Notes under the pieces: generated by a model
The model's database searches: none
Seen by the model: only the letters and a program-made list of their open reading frames with translations
What the model was told of the DNA's origin: nothing
Assembly (NCBI GenBank): GCA_903844155.1
Contig: CAIMSU010000190.1
Span: 1 to 49,897, forward strand
Source: an uncultured Pseudomonadota bacterium
GTDB taxonomy: Bacteria; Myxococcota_A; UBA796; SXON01
DNA length: 49,897 nucleotides
Direction: 5' to 3'
In this document: positions 26,087-34,810 of the stretch, in pieces
Position numbering within the stretch: position 1 is the first letter of the stretch
Layout: every line of letters starts with the position of its first letter
Translations under genes and position numbers: made by a program

Positions 26087-26905
26087 TCAGTAGCTGTGGG
26101 CAGCGGTTGGGAACGCCCCGCTCTTGACGTCCGCCACGTAGCGGCGCATTGCGTCGGTGATCGTGCCTTCAAGGTCCGCGTAGCGCTTCAGGAACTTCGG
26201 CGAAAATTGCTGGTTCATCCCGAGCATGTCGGTGCACACCAGGACCTGCCCGTCGCACTCCGGCCCGGCGCCGATCCCGATGGTGGGGATGCCAAGCTCG
26301 GCCGTGATCTGGGCCGCGAGCGCCGGTGGTACCATCTCCAGCACGATCGCGAAGGCGCCCGCTTCGGCCACCGCGTGCGCGTCCCTCACGATCCGCTCGG
26401 CGTTCTCCTTCTCGCGACCCTGCACCCGAAACCCGCCGAACGCGTTGACCGACTGCGGCGTCAACCCCACGTGCCCGACGACCGGGATGCCCGCCTCCAC
26501 GATCGCCGCGATCGCCGGCGCAGAGCGAACCCCGCCCTCCAACTTCACGCTTTGTGCCTTGCCTTTCTGCACCAGCACGCCCGCCGTCTGCATCGCCTGC
26601 GCCACGCTCACCTGGTAGCTCATGAACGGCATATCCACCGTCAAATGCGCGTTTTCGAGGCCCGCCGCCACGCAGCGCCCATGGTAGGCCATGTCCTCGA
26701 CCGTGACGGAGAGCGTGTCCGACCCGCCCTGGATCACCATGCCGAGCGAGTCGCCGACCAGCACCATGTCGACGCCCGCCATGTCGACGAGCCGCGCCAT
26801 CTGCGCGTCGTACGCCGTCACCATCACGATCCGCCCGCCCTTGTCTCCCGCGTCGTAGGCGGCTTTTTTGCGACGAAGCAGGTCGGGAGCGGTCAGACGG
26901 GACAA
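26087..26905 (-). CDS. panB: 3-methyl-2-oxobutanoate hydroxymethyltransferase
   Basis: PanB makes ketopantoate from alpha-ketoisovalerate and methylene-tetrahydrofolate. The 272-residue protein shows VMVTAYDAQMARLVD, VDMVLVGDSLGMVIQG (metal-binding Asp), AVKLE-type QSVKLEGG, PVVGHVGLTPQSVNAFGGF, IVLEMVPPALA and GIGAGPECDGQVLVCTDMLGM, all standard for the family. TTG 26905 is used as start; no ATG or GTG lies in frame just upstream, and the protein would be N-terminally normal from here. It leads the operon panB-panC-24884-(24735)-24333. Confidence 0.96.
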   Translation of the reverse strand: MSRLTAPDLLRRKKAAYDAGDKGGRIVMVTAYDAQMARLVDMAGVDMVLVGDSLGMVIQGGSDTLSVTVEDMAYHGRCVAAGLENAHLTVDMPFMSYQVSVAQAMQTAGVLVQKGKAQSVKLEGGVRSAPAIAAIVEAGIPVVGHVGLTPQSVNAFGGFRVQGREKENAERIVRDAHAVAEAGAFAIVLEMVPPALAAQITAELGIPTIGIGAGPECDGQVLVCTDMLGMNQQFSPKFLKRYADLEGTITDAMRRYVADVKSGAFPTAAHSY

Positions 26906-27122
26906 ACGGCGTCTCGGGTTGCGGGCTCACCGTCGGCGAACCAGTGGGGAGCGACGCTATCAAGAAACGCGGGGCACCGGTACTGCGCGGGTCTCCCATC
27001 CCCCTTTGGGCGGCTCCGCAAGCCCGGGGCCCGGTCGCCCGACAACGGTGGAACGCCGCACAACCCCGCAGCGCCCGCCTGCACCTGCGGACCCACCCCT
27101 CGGCCCGGCTCCACTAGTTACA

Positions 27123-27180
27123 ATGCTCATCCCGTAATTCATAACATCGTGATACGAATTACACCCCGAACATTGTCACA
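27123..27180 (-). repeat. Copy A of a dispersed 58-nt element (promoter-like boxes plus conserved-loop hairpin)
   Basis: Read on the minus strand: TGTGACA, 15 nt, TTCGTATC, 10 nt, GAATTACGGGATGAGCAT. The same three blocks with exactly the same spacing occur in copy B (32074-32131, plus strand). The last block forms a loop of 15 nt (ATTACGGGATGAGCA) closed by GTTATGA and TTGTAAC, which pair over 7 positions if two G-U pairs are allowed. TGTGACA and CGTATC are 17 nt apart, like -35/-10 boxes. The rest of the gap 26906-27186 upstream of panB shows nothing else I can name. Confidence 0.55.
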
Positions 27181-27186
27181 GCGGTC

Positions 27187-28227
27187 TCATCCACCCGCAG
27201 CCGGAGCGTGATCCGCGCTCCCCCCCACCCCAAGCAGCGCGATCGCACCGAGGACGACGCCCAGCCACAGCGTCGCCAGCCGGATCAGGAGCGCGCTGGC
27301 GAGGGCAGAGCCCGGGTCCAGGCCCGTCACCAGCCGCTTCGGAAGCTCGACGAGCACGCCGTCCGCGATGCCAAGCCCGCCGGGCGACGCGCCACCCGAC
27401 ACGGTCGCGAACGCGTAGAGGAACGTGCTGACGCCGAGCGTCGGATCAGCGCCAAAACCCTTGAGCACGCACCAGTACCCCACGCACTCGCCGCCCCACG
27501 CCACCATGCTCACGGCCACCGTGATCACGAGCGGCACCGGCGCCACGCAGATCCGCATCGCCGTGTACATCTCGATGAGGCGTCCGGCGATGCGGTCGAG
27601 CAGGGGGAGCCGGGCCATGGTGTTGAGGATGGCCATGGAGAGCGGTTCGCTGGCGAGGACGACCAGAAGGGCCGCGGTCATGCCGATGGGCACGAACACG
27701 TAGGAGGCCTTGTCCCCGGCGTAGGTGCTGACGGAGATGGCTGCCAGGACCAACGCCGCGATCCCGTCCGTCAGCCGCTCGGTGACCAGCGCGGGGATGG
27801 TGTGCGACATCGGCGTACCGGTGCGCTCCCGAACGAGCCAGGGCTTGAGCAATTCACCGACCTTGCCCGGCGAGATCACCATCGCCAGCCCGGAGCCGAA
27901 GATCGTGGCGTTCTCCTTCAGCGGGATCTTCACGCCGAGGCGACCGAGCAGGTACTGCCACTTCCAGAACCGCAGGCTGTAGTTCAGGAGCGTCAGCAGG
28001 ATCGCCGGCACGTAGTAGAGCCAGTTGAACCTGCCAAGTGCGTCGCGCACGGAGCCGATGCCAACGTACACGCTCCCGCCCGCGTAGAGCAGCGCGGCGA
28101 TCGCGATGCCCCAGGCAAGCCACCGCCGGAAGCGCGAGACGAGGTTGCCGGCGGAGGGCGGTTCGGGGGCCGCAGCGCGGGCCTCGCCGGGGCGGGAGGT
28201 CATGGGGCTGGGGTCGCTGATGATCAC
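27187..28227 (-). CDS. Flippase-like integral membrane protein (lysylphosphatidylglycerol synthase TM family)
   Basis: A 346-residue multi-pass membrane protein. The motifs FGSGLAMVISPGKVGELLKPWLVRE, ALVTERLTDGIAALVLA and ATVSGGASPGGLGIADG are characteristic of the LPG_synthase_TM/UPF0104 flippase-like family, with about eight hydrophobic segments. Members move lipids or lipid-linked sugars. GTG 28227 overlaps the stop of the upstream glycosyltransferase (GTGA); an ATG 8 codons further in is an alternative. Coupling to a GT-C type transferase fits a lipid-linked glycan pathway, but no substrate can be inferred. Confidence 0.85.
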   Translation of the reverse strand: MIISDPSPMTSRPGEARAAAPEPPSAGNLVSRFRRWLAWGIAIAALLYAGGSVYVGIGSVRDALGRFNWLYYVPAILLTLLNYSLRFWKWQYLLGRLGVKIPLKENATIFGSGLAMVISPGKVGELLKPWLVRERTGTPMSHTIPALVTERLTDGIAALVLAAISVSTYAGDKASYVFVPIGMTAALLVVLASEPLSMAILNTMARLPLLDRIAGRLIEMYTAMRICVAPVPLVITVAVSMVAWGGECVGYWCVLKGFGADPTLGVSTFLYAFATVSGGASPGGLGIADGVLVELPKRLVTGLDPGSALASALLIRLATLWLGVVLGAIALLGVGGSADHAPAAGG

Positions 28228-29972
28228 GGGGCGTCCGGGGTGGGGAGGCAGTGGTAGAGCATGAGGTTCGGGCCCATCCGCGCGAAGGACGAATAGTCGG
28301 CGTGCGGCAAGTAGAGGGCGTCCTGTTGGTCGAGGATCTCGGGGGCGGCGGGCGGAGGGCCGCTGTCGACGGTCGCGGCCTCGTCATGGACGGGATCGCA
28401 GCTCTGGGCGTAGGCGCGCACGGACTCGGGCACGCTCGCGTAGAACGTCAGCGGGTAGTCTTCGAGTTCAAGCCAGAAGTCGGCGGGGACGAGGTCGCCA
28501 GGAGTGCCGGAGCGGGCGAGATCGTCGGCGTCGACCTGGCTGACAAAGTCGATGCCGGGCTTTCGGATGTAGAGCACGTCGTACATGGGGCGCGCGGGGT
28601 TGTACCATTTCAGGTCGTCGGGCTTGCGAAAGCCGGCGGCGTCGGCTCGACCGGCCTTCGCAACGTACTCGCGGGTCTGGTTGGCGACGTTGCGCTGGAG
28701 CATCGGCGCGCCGGTGTAGGCGCCCGCGTGGACGATGACGGCGTTCGTCGGTACGTTCTGCTCGATCCACCGGCCCATCGAATCGCGCGTGTCGCCGGCC
28801 GCGACGAGGCGGTCGGTTAGGATGGACCAGGTGAGGGGGTTGATGAGGAGGACCGCAAACCAGGTCCCGCGGATGACGCCGGGAAGGGCCGACAATCCTC
28901 GAACCACGACGATTGGTTGCTCTGCGACCCACCACCCCAATGCCACGCACAGGAACGGCAGCAGCGGCAACGCGTAGCGGAAGAACGCCGTTTCACCGCG
29001 GCCTATCACGACGTAGTACGCGACGGGGAAGGAGAGCCATAGCAGCGCCCGTCCCCGCTGTCCGGGCCAGATCGGCCAGGTGAACGCCGCGACCCCGGCG
29101 AGCAGGACGAAGACCAGCCCCTGCGTTTCCCGCAGCGTCTCCAGATGCCTGCTCCACCCCCTCCCCACGTCCACGTACTGCCCGTCCGCGAGGTGCGCGG
29201 ATTCGTACTGAAAATCCTTCCAGAACGTCGGAAAGTCAAGCACGACGTAGGGGCTGCCCAGCAGAAACGCCCCCACCATCACGCACGCTGCCATCGCCAC
29301 ACGAGTGGCCATCGCCCGACCATCCCTCGCCCGTCCCCCCGCGGATGCTCCGAGCACTCCCGCGATCGCCACCGGCAGCGCGACCAACCCCGCCGTGTAC
29401 TTGGTGCTCGTCGCCAGCCCGCCGATCGCGGCCGCGACGAGCAGATCGCGCATCCGGCCCGACGTCATTGCCCGCTCGCACAACATCACCGTCGCGATCA
29501 CGAGCGTGACCATCATCGTGTCCGTCACCCCGAAGTGGCTGTCTCGCACGGCGAGCATCGACACCGCAAAAAGTGCTGCTGTCACCAGCCTTCCCGGCGC
29601 ACGCAGGAGCAGCGCGACGCCCAGCGTCCCCATGAACGCGCTCCAGGCGCGCATCCACAGCCGGAACGAGACCGCCCCGTCAAAGAACGAGCGAAGGAAG
29701 TCGTCTTTGGACGCGTACTCGCCCGTCATCCGGCCGACCGCGTACTTCACCCCAAAGAGCCCGAACACCACGTACTTGTGCAACGTGGGGTAGTTGAAGG
29801 AGTGCGGGTCGAGGTCGCCGGTCCCGAACTTCATCGCCTGGAACGCGATGGTCAGCTCGTCGGGCCGCGCCTCCGCCATCGGCAGGCCAAAGCCCAGGCC
29901 CGAAAAACGCAGCGTCGCGGCCACGAGCACGATCAGGCAGGCAGCGACGGTCTCGGCGCGGGTGGACACCAC
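28224..29972 (-). CDS. Membrane glycosyltransferase, GT-C/PMT (family 39-like)
   Basis: About 582 residues with ten or more membrane helices. The N-terminal loop ARPDELTIAFQAMKF contains the acidic DE pair expected in the catalytic loop of polyprenyl-phosphate-sugar-dependent transferases. SFNYPTLHKYVVFGLFG follows in the first periplasmic loop region, as in ArnT/PMT proteins. The C-terminal ~150 residues are a soluble domain. The start is placed at GTG 29972 (TTG 29984 and GTG 29969 also possible); the frame is open upstream but overlaps the divergent GAF gene. It is coupled to the flippase-like gene downstream. Confidence 0.82.
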   Translation of the reverse strand: MVSTRAETVAACLIVLVAATLRFSGLGFGLPMAEARPDELTIAFQAMKFGTGDLDPHSFNYPTLHKYVVFGLFGVKYAVGRMTGEYASKDDFLRSFFDGAVSFRLWMRAWSAFMGTLGVALLLRAPGRLVTAALFAVSMLAVRDSHFGVTDTMMVTLVIATVMLCERAMTSGRMRDLLVAAAIGGLATSTKYTAGLVALPVAIAGVLGASAGGRARDGRAMATRVAMAACVMVGAFLLGSPYVVLDFPTFWKDFQYESAHLADGQYVDVGRGWSRHLETLRETQGLVFVLLAGVAAFTWPIWPGQRGRALLWLSFPVAYYVVIGRGETAFFRYALPLLPFLCVALGWWVAEQPIVVVRGLSALPGVIRGTWFAVLLINPLTWSILTDRLVAAGDTRDSMGRWIEQNVPTNAVIVHAGAYTGAPMLQRNVANQTREYVAKAGRADAAGFRKPDDLKWYNPARPMYDVLYIRKPGIDFVSQVDADDLARSGTPGDLVPADFWLELEDYPLTFYASVPESVRAYAQSCDPVHDEAATVDSGPPPAAPEILDQQDALYLPHADYSSFARMGPNLMLYHCLPTPDAP

Positions 29973-30005
29973 CAGACGTATCAAGAAACCGGTTAGGTGC
30001 GGCCC

Positions 30006-30890
30006 ATGCCCGGCTTTCGGATCACCTCGCGGACGATGGGCTCGATGGAGGTCTCCGCGTCCAACTGGCCCGTCGCGCTCGGCCAGGGCCTGGAGCGGCT
30101 CGGCGTCGTCGCCAGCATGGATCGCATCGCGTGTGAGGCACACCCAAACGGCACGATCCTCGTGCGCGACGTGCGGAGTGGGCAGGGTTTTGTCGTGCAG
30201 CCGCTCGACGAGGCGATCGGGAGGCCGGAGGAGACGGACGAGGTCTTCGCGGCGCCCGAGGACACGGACGACGGCGTGACGGCCGAGGAGAAGGTGATCC
30301 TCCCGTTGATCGCCGAGATCAGCCGGGCACCCTCCCGCAGCATCGCGATCCAGCGCGCACTGGACGCCGCCGTGGCGATGGTGCCGTCCGAGAGCGGCGC
30401 CGTACTGCTCACCGAGCGCGGCGGGGCGATGGGCTTTGCGGGCGCGTTCGGACCCGAGGCGCACAAGCTACGGGACGTGGCGATCCCGGCCGGCAGCGGC
30501 TTCGCTGGCTTTTGCGCCTCGCGGCTGACGGCGCTCTCGATCAAGGACCCCTACGCCGACTCCCGCTTCTGCCGCGCCATCGACGACATCACCGGGTACA
30601 AGACCCACAGCCTGCTCGTGGTCCCGGTAGCCCTGGACCGTCGCGGATTCGGGTGCCTGGAGCTGGTGAACGTGATCGGGCACGCTGGCTTTGACGACGG
30701 CGCGATGGCGCTCCTCTCCCAGGTCGCGACCGCCCTGGCGGTCCGACTCGCCGCATCCGGGCCCGTTGAGCCGAGCATGGAGCGACCGAAGGCGAGCCGC
30801 GTCCCCGCGTCGTCGCCGAGCCCGCTGGCGTCGATGCGACCGAAGGGAGAAACCCCGCGTTCGTCCAAGGCGAACGACAAACCCGAGTGA
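30006..30890 (+). CDS. GAF domain protein
   Basis: About 294 residues. The region of about residues 95-250 (VILPLIAEISRAPSRSIAIQ ... AAVAMVPSESGAVLLTERGG ... SLLVVPVALDRRGFGCLELVN) is a GAF ligand-sensing domain. The N-terminal ~90 residues include LVRDVRSGQGFVVQPLDEA and are not recognised; the Ser/Pro/Lys-rich C-terminus (about 250-294) is probably disordered. No output domain (kinase, cyclase, HTH) is attached, so it likely signals through a partner. ATG 30006 has GGTG about 6 nt upstream; an in-frame GTG at 29997 is possible. The stop overlaps the start of the next glycosyltransferase gene (GTGA). Confidence 0.85.
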   Translation: MPGFRITSRTMGSMEVSASNWPVALGQGLERLGVVASMDRIACEAHPNGTILVRDVRSGQGFVVQPLDEAIGRPEETDEVFAAPEDTDDGVTAEEKVILPLIAEISRAPSRSIAIQRALDAAVAMVPSESGAVLLTERGGAMGFAGAFGPEAHKLRDVAIPAGSGFAGFCASRLTALSIKDPYADSRFCRAIDDITGYKTHSLLVVPVALDRRGFGCLELVNVIGHAGFDDGAMALLSQVATALAVRLAASGPVEPSMERPKASRVPASSPSPLASMRPKGETPRSSKANDKPE

Positions 30891-32791
30891 ACGAGGACGC
30901 GGTACGGGCCGCGTTGCAGGCGCTCGCCCTGCCAGCGCTCGTCACTTCGGCGGTAGGGTGGCGGGATCGCCGGTTGAACCTGCCCTCCCCCGCGTGGGGG
31001 CTCGGCGTCCTGCTCGCGTGGTTGCAGGTCGGCGCGATGGGAATGCTGGCGACGGGGACGCTGTACCCGGCGTCGGTGTTGGGGTGGCTCGTACTCGGAG
31101 TCGCAGCGCTCGACCGACTCGGGCGTCCGTACGCCCCTCCACCCGGCGCAGCCCCACCACCGGCCTCGGCCAGCACGCGGGCCTCCATCGTCGCCTGGTT
31201 CGGGGTTTGCCTGCTCAGCTTTGCCCTTCTCGCCATGGCCGCCGTCCCGCCCTGGTACCGCGACGAGATGGTCTACCACCTCGCCCTCCCCCAGCAGTTC
31301 GTGGCCGCGCACGCCTACACCCACCCGGACGACAACATCTTTGCCAGCTTTCCCCTCGGCTGGGAGAGCATCGTCGCCGCTGCGATGGCGCTCGGCGTGG
31401 AGAACCCCCGCGAGCTGGGCGCGTGGGTCACCATCGCAGACGCCCTCGCCATCGCCGGGATCGCCGGGCAGCTTGGCGCGACGGCGCTCGGCAGGGCAAC
31501 CGCGGCGGGCGTGTTCCTGCTCATCCCAACCGTGTGGGAATTCGGGCCCTCGGCCTACGTCGAACCCTGGTTGATCCTGGTCATGCTGCTGGGCATCTCC
31601 GCGGTGATCCGCGTCGCGTCGTCGACACCGAACGGCGCGCCCGCGGGATCCGCGCGCGGGGGGCTGGTCGCGTGGGAGGTCGGCATCTGGGCCGGGTTCG
31701 CGGCGTCCGCGAAGTACCCCGGGCTCGTCATTGCAGCCGCGCTCGTCCTGGCGCTCCCGCGGGGCCGCCTGAGGGCCCTGGTGCCCGCGGTCCTCATCGG
31801 GGCGCCCTGCTACATCCGGAATGTCCTTGAGCGCGGGAACCCGGTTTTTCCGCTCGCGTTCGGGGTGTTCGGCGGCAGTGGCTGGGACGCCACGCGCGCC
31901 TGGGCCTACGGCGTGACCCTCGACGACTACGGCCAGGGCCGCTCGCTCCTTGACTACGTGCTCCTCGTCCCACGCCTGTTCCTCACACGCGACCTGAACA
32001 CCGGCTTCCAAGGCTCCATCGGCCCCGTCCTCGCCCTCGGCGCCTACGCGCTCGCCCGCGCCGCCTGGCCCCGTGTGACAGTCCTCCTCCCGCATTTCGT
32101 ATCCACGCGTGACGAATTACGGGATGAGCATCGTCACGCGGGGCTGGCATCGGCGCTGGTGATCGGGGCGATCGGCTGGACGGTCTGGTGGGCGTTGACG
32201 GTACAGCAGGTGCGATTCTGGCTGCCGGCTGCCGCGATACTGGCGGTTGGCGTTGGGTTGTTCGCGAGTCGGCCCGTGTGTGCGCTGCCGATCTGGATCG
32301 GCGCTTTTGCCTGGGGGTGGCTGCCGGATGGGATGCTCTGGAACCGGCAGGAGACGACGGCGTGGTGGGCGGGCGACGTCTCGCGGGAGACCCTTCGGGA
32401 CCACCTCCTCCCCGAATCCGCGCCCGTCTATCGGGACATCCCCACCCTCGTCCCGGAGGGCGAGACGGTCTGGCTGGTCTGGATGCGCGATTTCACCTGG
32501 GACTTTCCGCGCCCGTTTCGGGAGGACAGCGTGTTCGAGGGCTGGCGCCTGGAGACGGCGCTGGACGCAGACAAGCTCCCCACCGACGTCGACTTCCTGT
32601 TGGTGAACGAGCGCTTTTTCCTGACCGGCACCAATGCGGACTGGGACGCGACCCACACGCTCGTCGTGGGGCGTACCGAACGCCTGCGCGCGACGTGGGC
32701 CGAATGGCACGACCATGGTGACATCACGGAGATAAAGCGGTGGGGGAAGGTGGTCTTGTACGCGATCCACCCCCGCCCTGGCCCCGGTTGA
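30887..32791 (+). CDS. Large multi-pass membrane protein, probable GT-C glycosyltransferase
   Basis: A 634-residue protein with about ten to twelve membrane helices. The first large loop has AVPPWYRDEMVYHLALPQQF, an acidic DE pair and aromatic residues arranged as in GT-C transferases, then DDNIFASFPLGWESI. The C-terminal ~130 residues (after MLWNRQETTAWWAGDVS) are a soluble domain with DVDFLLVNERFF. GTG 30887 overlaps the GAF stop, so the GAF protein and this enzyme are likely co-expressed. Residues about 400-415 (FVSTRDELRDEHRH) are hydrophilic and are encoded by copy B of the dispersed element, which looks like an insertion into a loop between helices. Confidence 0.72.
   Translation: MNEDAVRAALQALALPALVTSAVGWRDRRLNLPSPAWGLGVLLAWLQVGAMGMLATGTLYPASVLGWLVLGVAALDRLGRPYAPPPGAAPPPASASTRASIVAWFGVCLLSFALLAMAAVPPWYRDEMVYHLALPQQFVAAHAYTHPDDNIFASFPLGWESIVAAAMALGVENPRELGAWVTIADALAIAGIAGQLGATALGRATAAGVFLLIPTVWEFGPSAYVEPWLILVMLLGISAVIRVASSTPNGAPAGSARGGLVAWEVGIWAGFAASAKYPGLVIAAALVLALPRGRLRALVPAVLIGAPCYIRNVLERGNPVFPLAFGVFGGSGWDATRAWAYGVTLDDYGQGRSLLDYVLLVPRLFLTRDLNTGFQGSIGPVLALGAYALARAAWPRVTVLLPHFVSTRDELRDEHRHAGLASALVIGAIGWTVWWALTVQQVRFWLPAAAILAVGVGLFASRPVCALPIWIGAFAWGWLPDGMLWNRQETTAWWAGDVSRETLRDHLLPESAPVYRDIPTLVPEGETVWLVWMRDFTWDFPRPFREDSVFEGWRLETALDADKLPTDVDFLLVNERFFLTGTNADWDATHTLVVGRTERLRATWAEWHDHGDITEIKRWGKVVLYAIHPRPGPG
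32074..32131 (+). repeat. Copy B of the dispersed 58-nt element, inside a coding region
   Basis: TGTGACA (32074-32080), TTCGTATC (32096-32103) and GAATTACGGGATGAGCAT (32114-32131) repeat the blocks of copy A at identical spacings of 15 and 10 nt. Here the 15-nt loop is closed by a perfect 10-bp stem, CGCGTGACGA/TCGTCACGCG, different in sequence from copy A's stem. It lies in frame within the membrane protein gene at 30887 and on the same strand. Confidence 0.6.
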
Positions 32792-32809
32792 GCTGGCAAG
32801 GCGCGCCTG

Positions 32810-34684
32810 TCAGTCATCCAACCGTAGCACTGCGAGGAACGCCTCCTGCGGCACCTCCACGCTGCCGATCTGCTTCATCCGCTTCTTCCCCTCTTTCTGC
32901 CGATCGAGGAGCTTGCGCTTCCTACTGATGTCGCCGCCGTAGCACTTGGCGGTGACGTCCTTGCGCATCGCCTTGACCGTGGTTCGCGCGATGACCTTCG
33001 CGCCGATCGCGGCCTGGATCGCGACGTCCCACATCTGGCGGGGGATGAGGTCCTTGAGCTTGACCGTGAGTTGGGCGCCCTTGCGACTCGCAACCGAGCG
33101 ATGGCAGATGTTGGAGAGCGCGTCGACGATCTCGCCGTTGACGAGGATGTCCAGCTTGACGAGATCACCCTCTTCGTAGCGGATGATCTCGTAGTCCATG
33201 CTCGCGTAGCCCTTGCTGACGCTCTTGAGCTTGTCGAAGAAGTCGAACACGACCTCGGCGTACGGAATCTCGTAGGTCAGGATGACGCGCCCGGTGCCGG
33301 CGTACTCAAACTTGACCTGGTTTCCCCGGCGCTCTTCGCAGAGCTTGAAGAGGTTGCCGAGCCAGGCCTCGGGCGTGTGAATCGTCAGGCGGGCGATGGG
33401 CTCGAGGATGGCGTCGATGCGGCCAATGTCCGGGAGCTTGGACGGGCTGTGGATCGTGATCTGCTCGCCGGTCTTGAGCTTGACGTCGTAGACGACAGAC
33501 GGGGCGGTGGTGATGAGGTCGAGGTCGTACTCCCGCTCCAGTCTGTCGTGGATGACCTCCATGTGCAGCAGGCCCAGAAAGCCGCAGCGAAAGCCGAAGC
33601 CCAGCGCGTCCGACGTCTCGGGCTCGAAGTTGAAGCTGACGTCGTTGAGGCGGAGCTTTTCCAGCGACTCGCGAAGGTCCTGGTAGGCCGCCGAGTCGGT
33701 CGGGAAGATGCCCGAGAAGACCATCGGGCGAACCTCCTTGAACCCCTCCAACGGCGCCGAAGCCGGGCGTTGGAAGTGGGTGACGGTGTCGCCAACCCGG
33801 GCATCCGCGAGCGTCTTTACATTGGCGATGATGAACCCGACCTCGCCCGCGCACAGCTCCGGTCGTTCCATCGCCTCGGGCGTGAAGACGCCGACCTTGA
33901 GCACATCGTGGATGGCCCCGGTTGACATGAACTGCACGCGCTCGCCCTTCTTCAGCGTGCCGGCCTTCACTCGGACGAGGATGATGACCCCTACGTAGGA
34001 GTCGAACCAACTGTCAAAAATCAACGCCTGCAGCGGGGCCTCGCGGTCGCCCTTCGGCGGTGGGATCCGCTCTACCAACGCCTGCATCAGCCCCTCGATG
34101 CCCTGGCCCGTCTTCGCACTGACGAGCTGTGCATAGGCAATGTCGACGCCGACGTTGTCCATCAACTGTTGCAACACACGGTCCGGCTCAGCGCCCGGCA
34201 GGTCGATCTTGTTGACGACAGGGAGAATCTCCAGCCCGGCCTCGATCGCCAGGTACACGTTCGCGAGCGTCTGCGCCTCGACGCCCTGCACAGCGTCGAC
34301 CACCAGAATCACGCCCTCGCACGCCGCAAGCGCGCGACTCACCTCGTACCCGAAATCGACGTGCCCCGGCGTGTCGATGAGGTTGAGCAGGTAGATCTCC
34401 CCGTCCAACGCCCGCCATTGCAGCGCGACCGTCTGCGCCTTGATGGTGATGCCGCGCTCGCGCTCGATGTCCATCTTGTCGAGGTACTGCTCGCGCATCT
34501 CCCGATCGCTCACCGCCCCAGTGATGCGCAGAAGCCGGTCGGCGAGCGTACTTTTCCCGTGGTCGATGTGCGCGATGATCGCGAAGTTACGGATGCGCGA
34601 GAGCGGGATCGTCGACGAGTCCGTGGTCGCCTGCGGGGCGAGGATGACGGAGCCTGCGGTGGCGGTGGAGGAGGGGGTGGCCAT
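32810..34684 (-). CDS. lepA: Elongation factor 4 (LepA), ribosome back-translocating GTPase
   Basis: A 624-residue translational GTPase. G motifs are AHIDHGKST (P-loop), RGITIKAQ (switch I), DTPGHVDF (G3), NKIDLPGA (G4) and SAKTGQGI (G5). Downstream LepA signatures are [35 protein letters not shown], and the C-terminal domain with [28 protein letters not shown] 34684 gives about 28 residues before [15 protein letters not shown], longer than usual, but no other start fits. It is divergent from the lipoprotein at 34811 and convergent with the glycosyltransferase at 32791 (18-nt gap). Confidence 0.98.
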   Translation of the reverse strand: MATPSSTATAGSVILAPQATTDSSTIPLSRIRNFAIIAHIDHGKSTLADRLLRITGAVSDREMREQYLDKMDIERERGITIKAQTVALQWRALDGEIYLLNLIDTPGHVDFGYEVSRALAACEGVILVVDAVQGVEAQTLANVYLAIEAGLEILPVVNKIDLPGAEPDRVLQQLMDNVGVDIAYAQLVSAKTGQGIEGLMQALVERIPPPKGDREAPLQALIFDSWFDSYVGVIILVRVKAGTLKKGERVQFMSTGAIHDVLKVGVFTPEAMERPELCAGEVGFIIANVKTLADARVGDTVTHFQRPASAPLEGFKEVRPMVFSGIFPTDSAAYQDLRESLEKLRLNDVSFNFEPETSDALGFGFRCGFLGLLHMEVIHDRLEREYDLDLITTAPSVVYDVKLKTGEQITIHSPSKLPDIGRIDAILEPIARLTIHTPEAWLGNLFKLCEERRGNQVKFEYAGTGRVILTYEIPYAEVVFDFFDKLKSVSKGYASMDYEIIRYEEGDLVKLDILVNGEIVDALSNICHRSVASRKGAQLTVKLKDLIPRQMWDVAIQAAIGAKVIARTTVKAMRKDVTAKCYGGDISRKRKLLDRQKEGKKRMKQIGSVEVPQEAFLAVLRLDD

Positions 34685-34810
34685 GGAACGCGGCGGGTAA
34701 CCGGACGGTGGGGGTTCGGCCCATCCGCGCGGCGGCCGGACCGACGGAAAGGCAGGTCGCACGCAGAGGCGGACAGTCGCGCACGCCGACCTTCGGGGTA
34801 TGCTTCCCCA

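Noticed and set aside
26960-27142. Short minus-strand frame beginning MNYGMSIVT that overlaps element copy A
   Set aside because: The sequence after the shared block is Gly/Arg-rich shadow, and in copy B the same peptide frame ends after a few codons. The conserved blocks outside it and the pairing stems fit a nucleic-acid element better than a gene, although the shared NYGMSIVT reading is worth remembering.
27123-27180. Integron attC site (GTTA...TAAC ends)
   Set aside because: The core sites do not fit GTTRRRY/RYYYAAC, there is no integrase, and the conserved part is the loop, unlike attC.
24980-27211. A 743-codon open frame on the plus strand opposite panB and panC
   Set aside because: The minus strand carries two unmistakable enzymes; the plus frame is His/Arg-rich noise.
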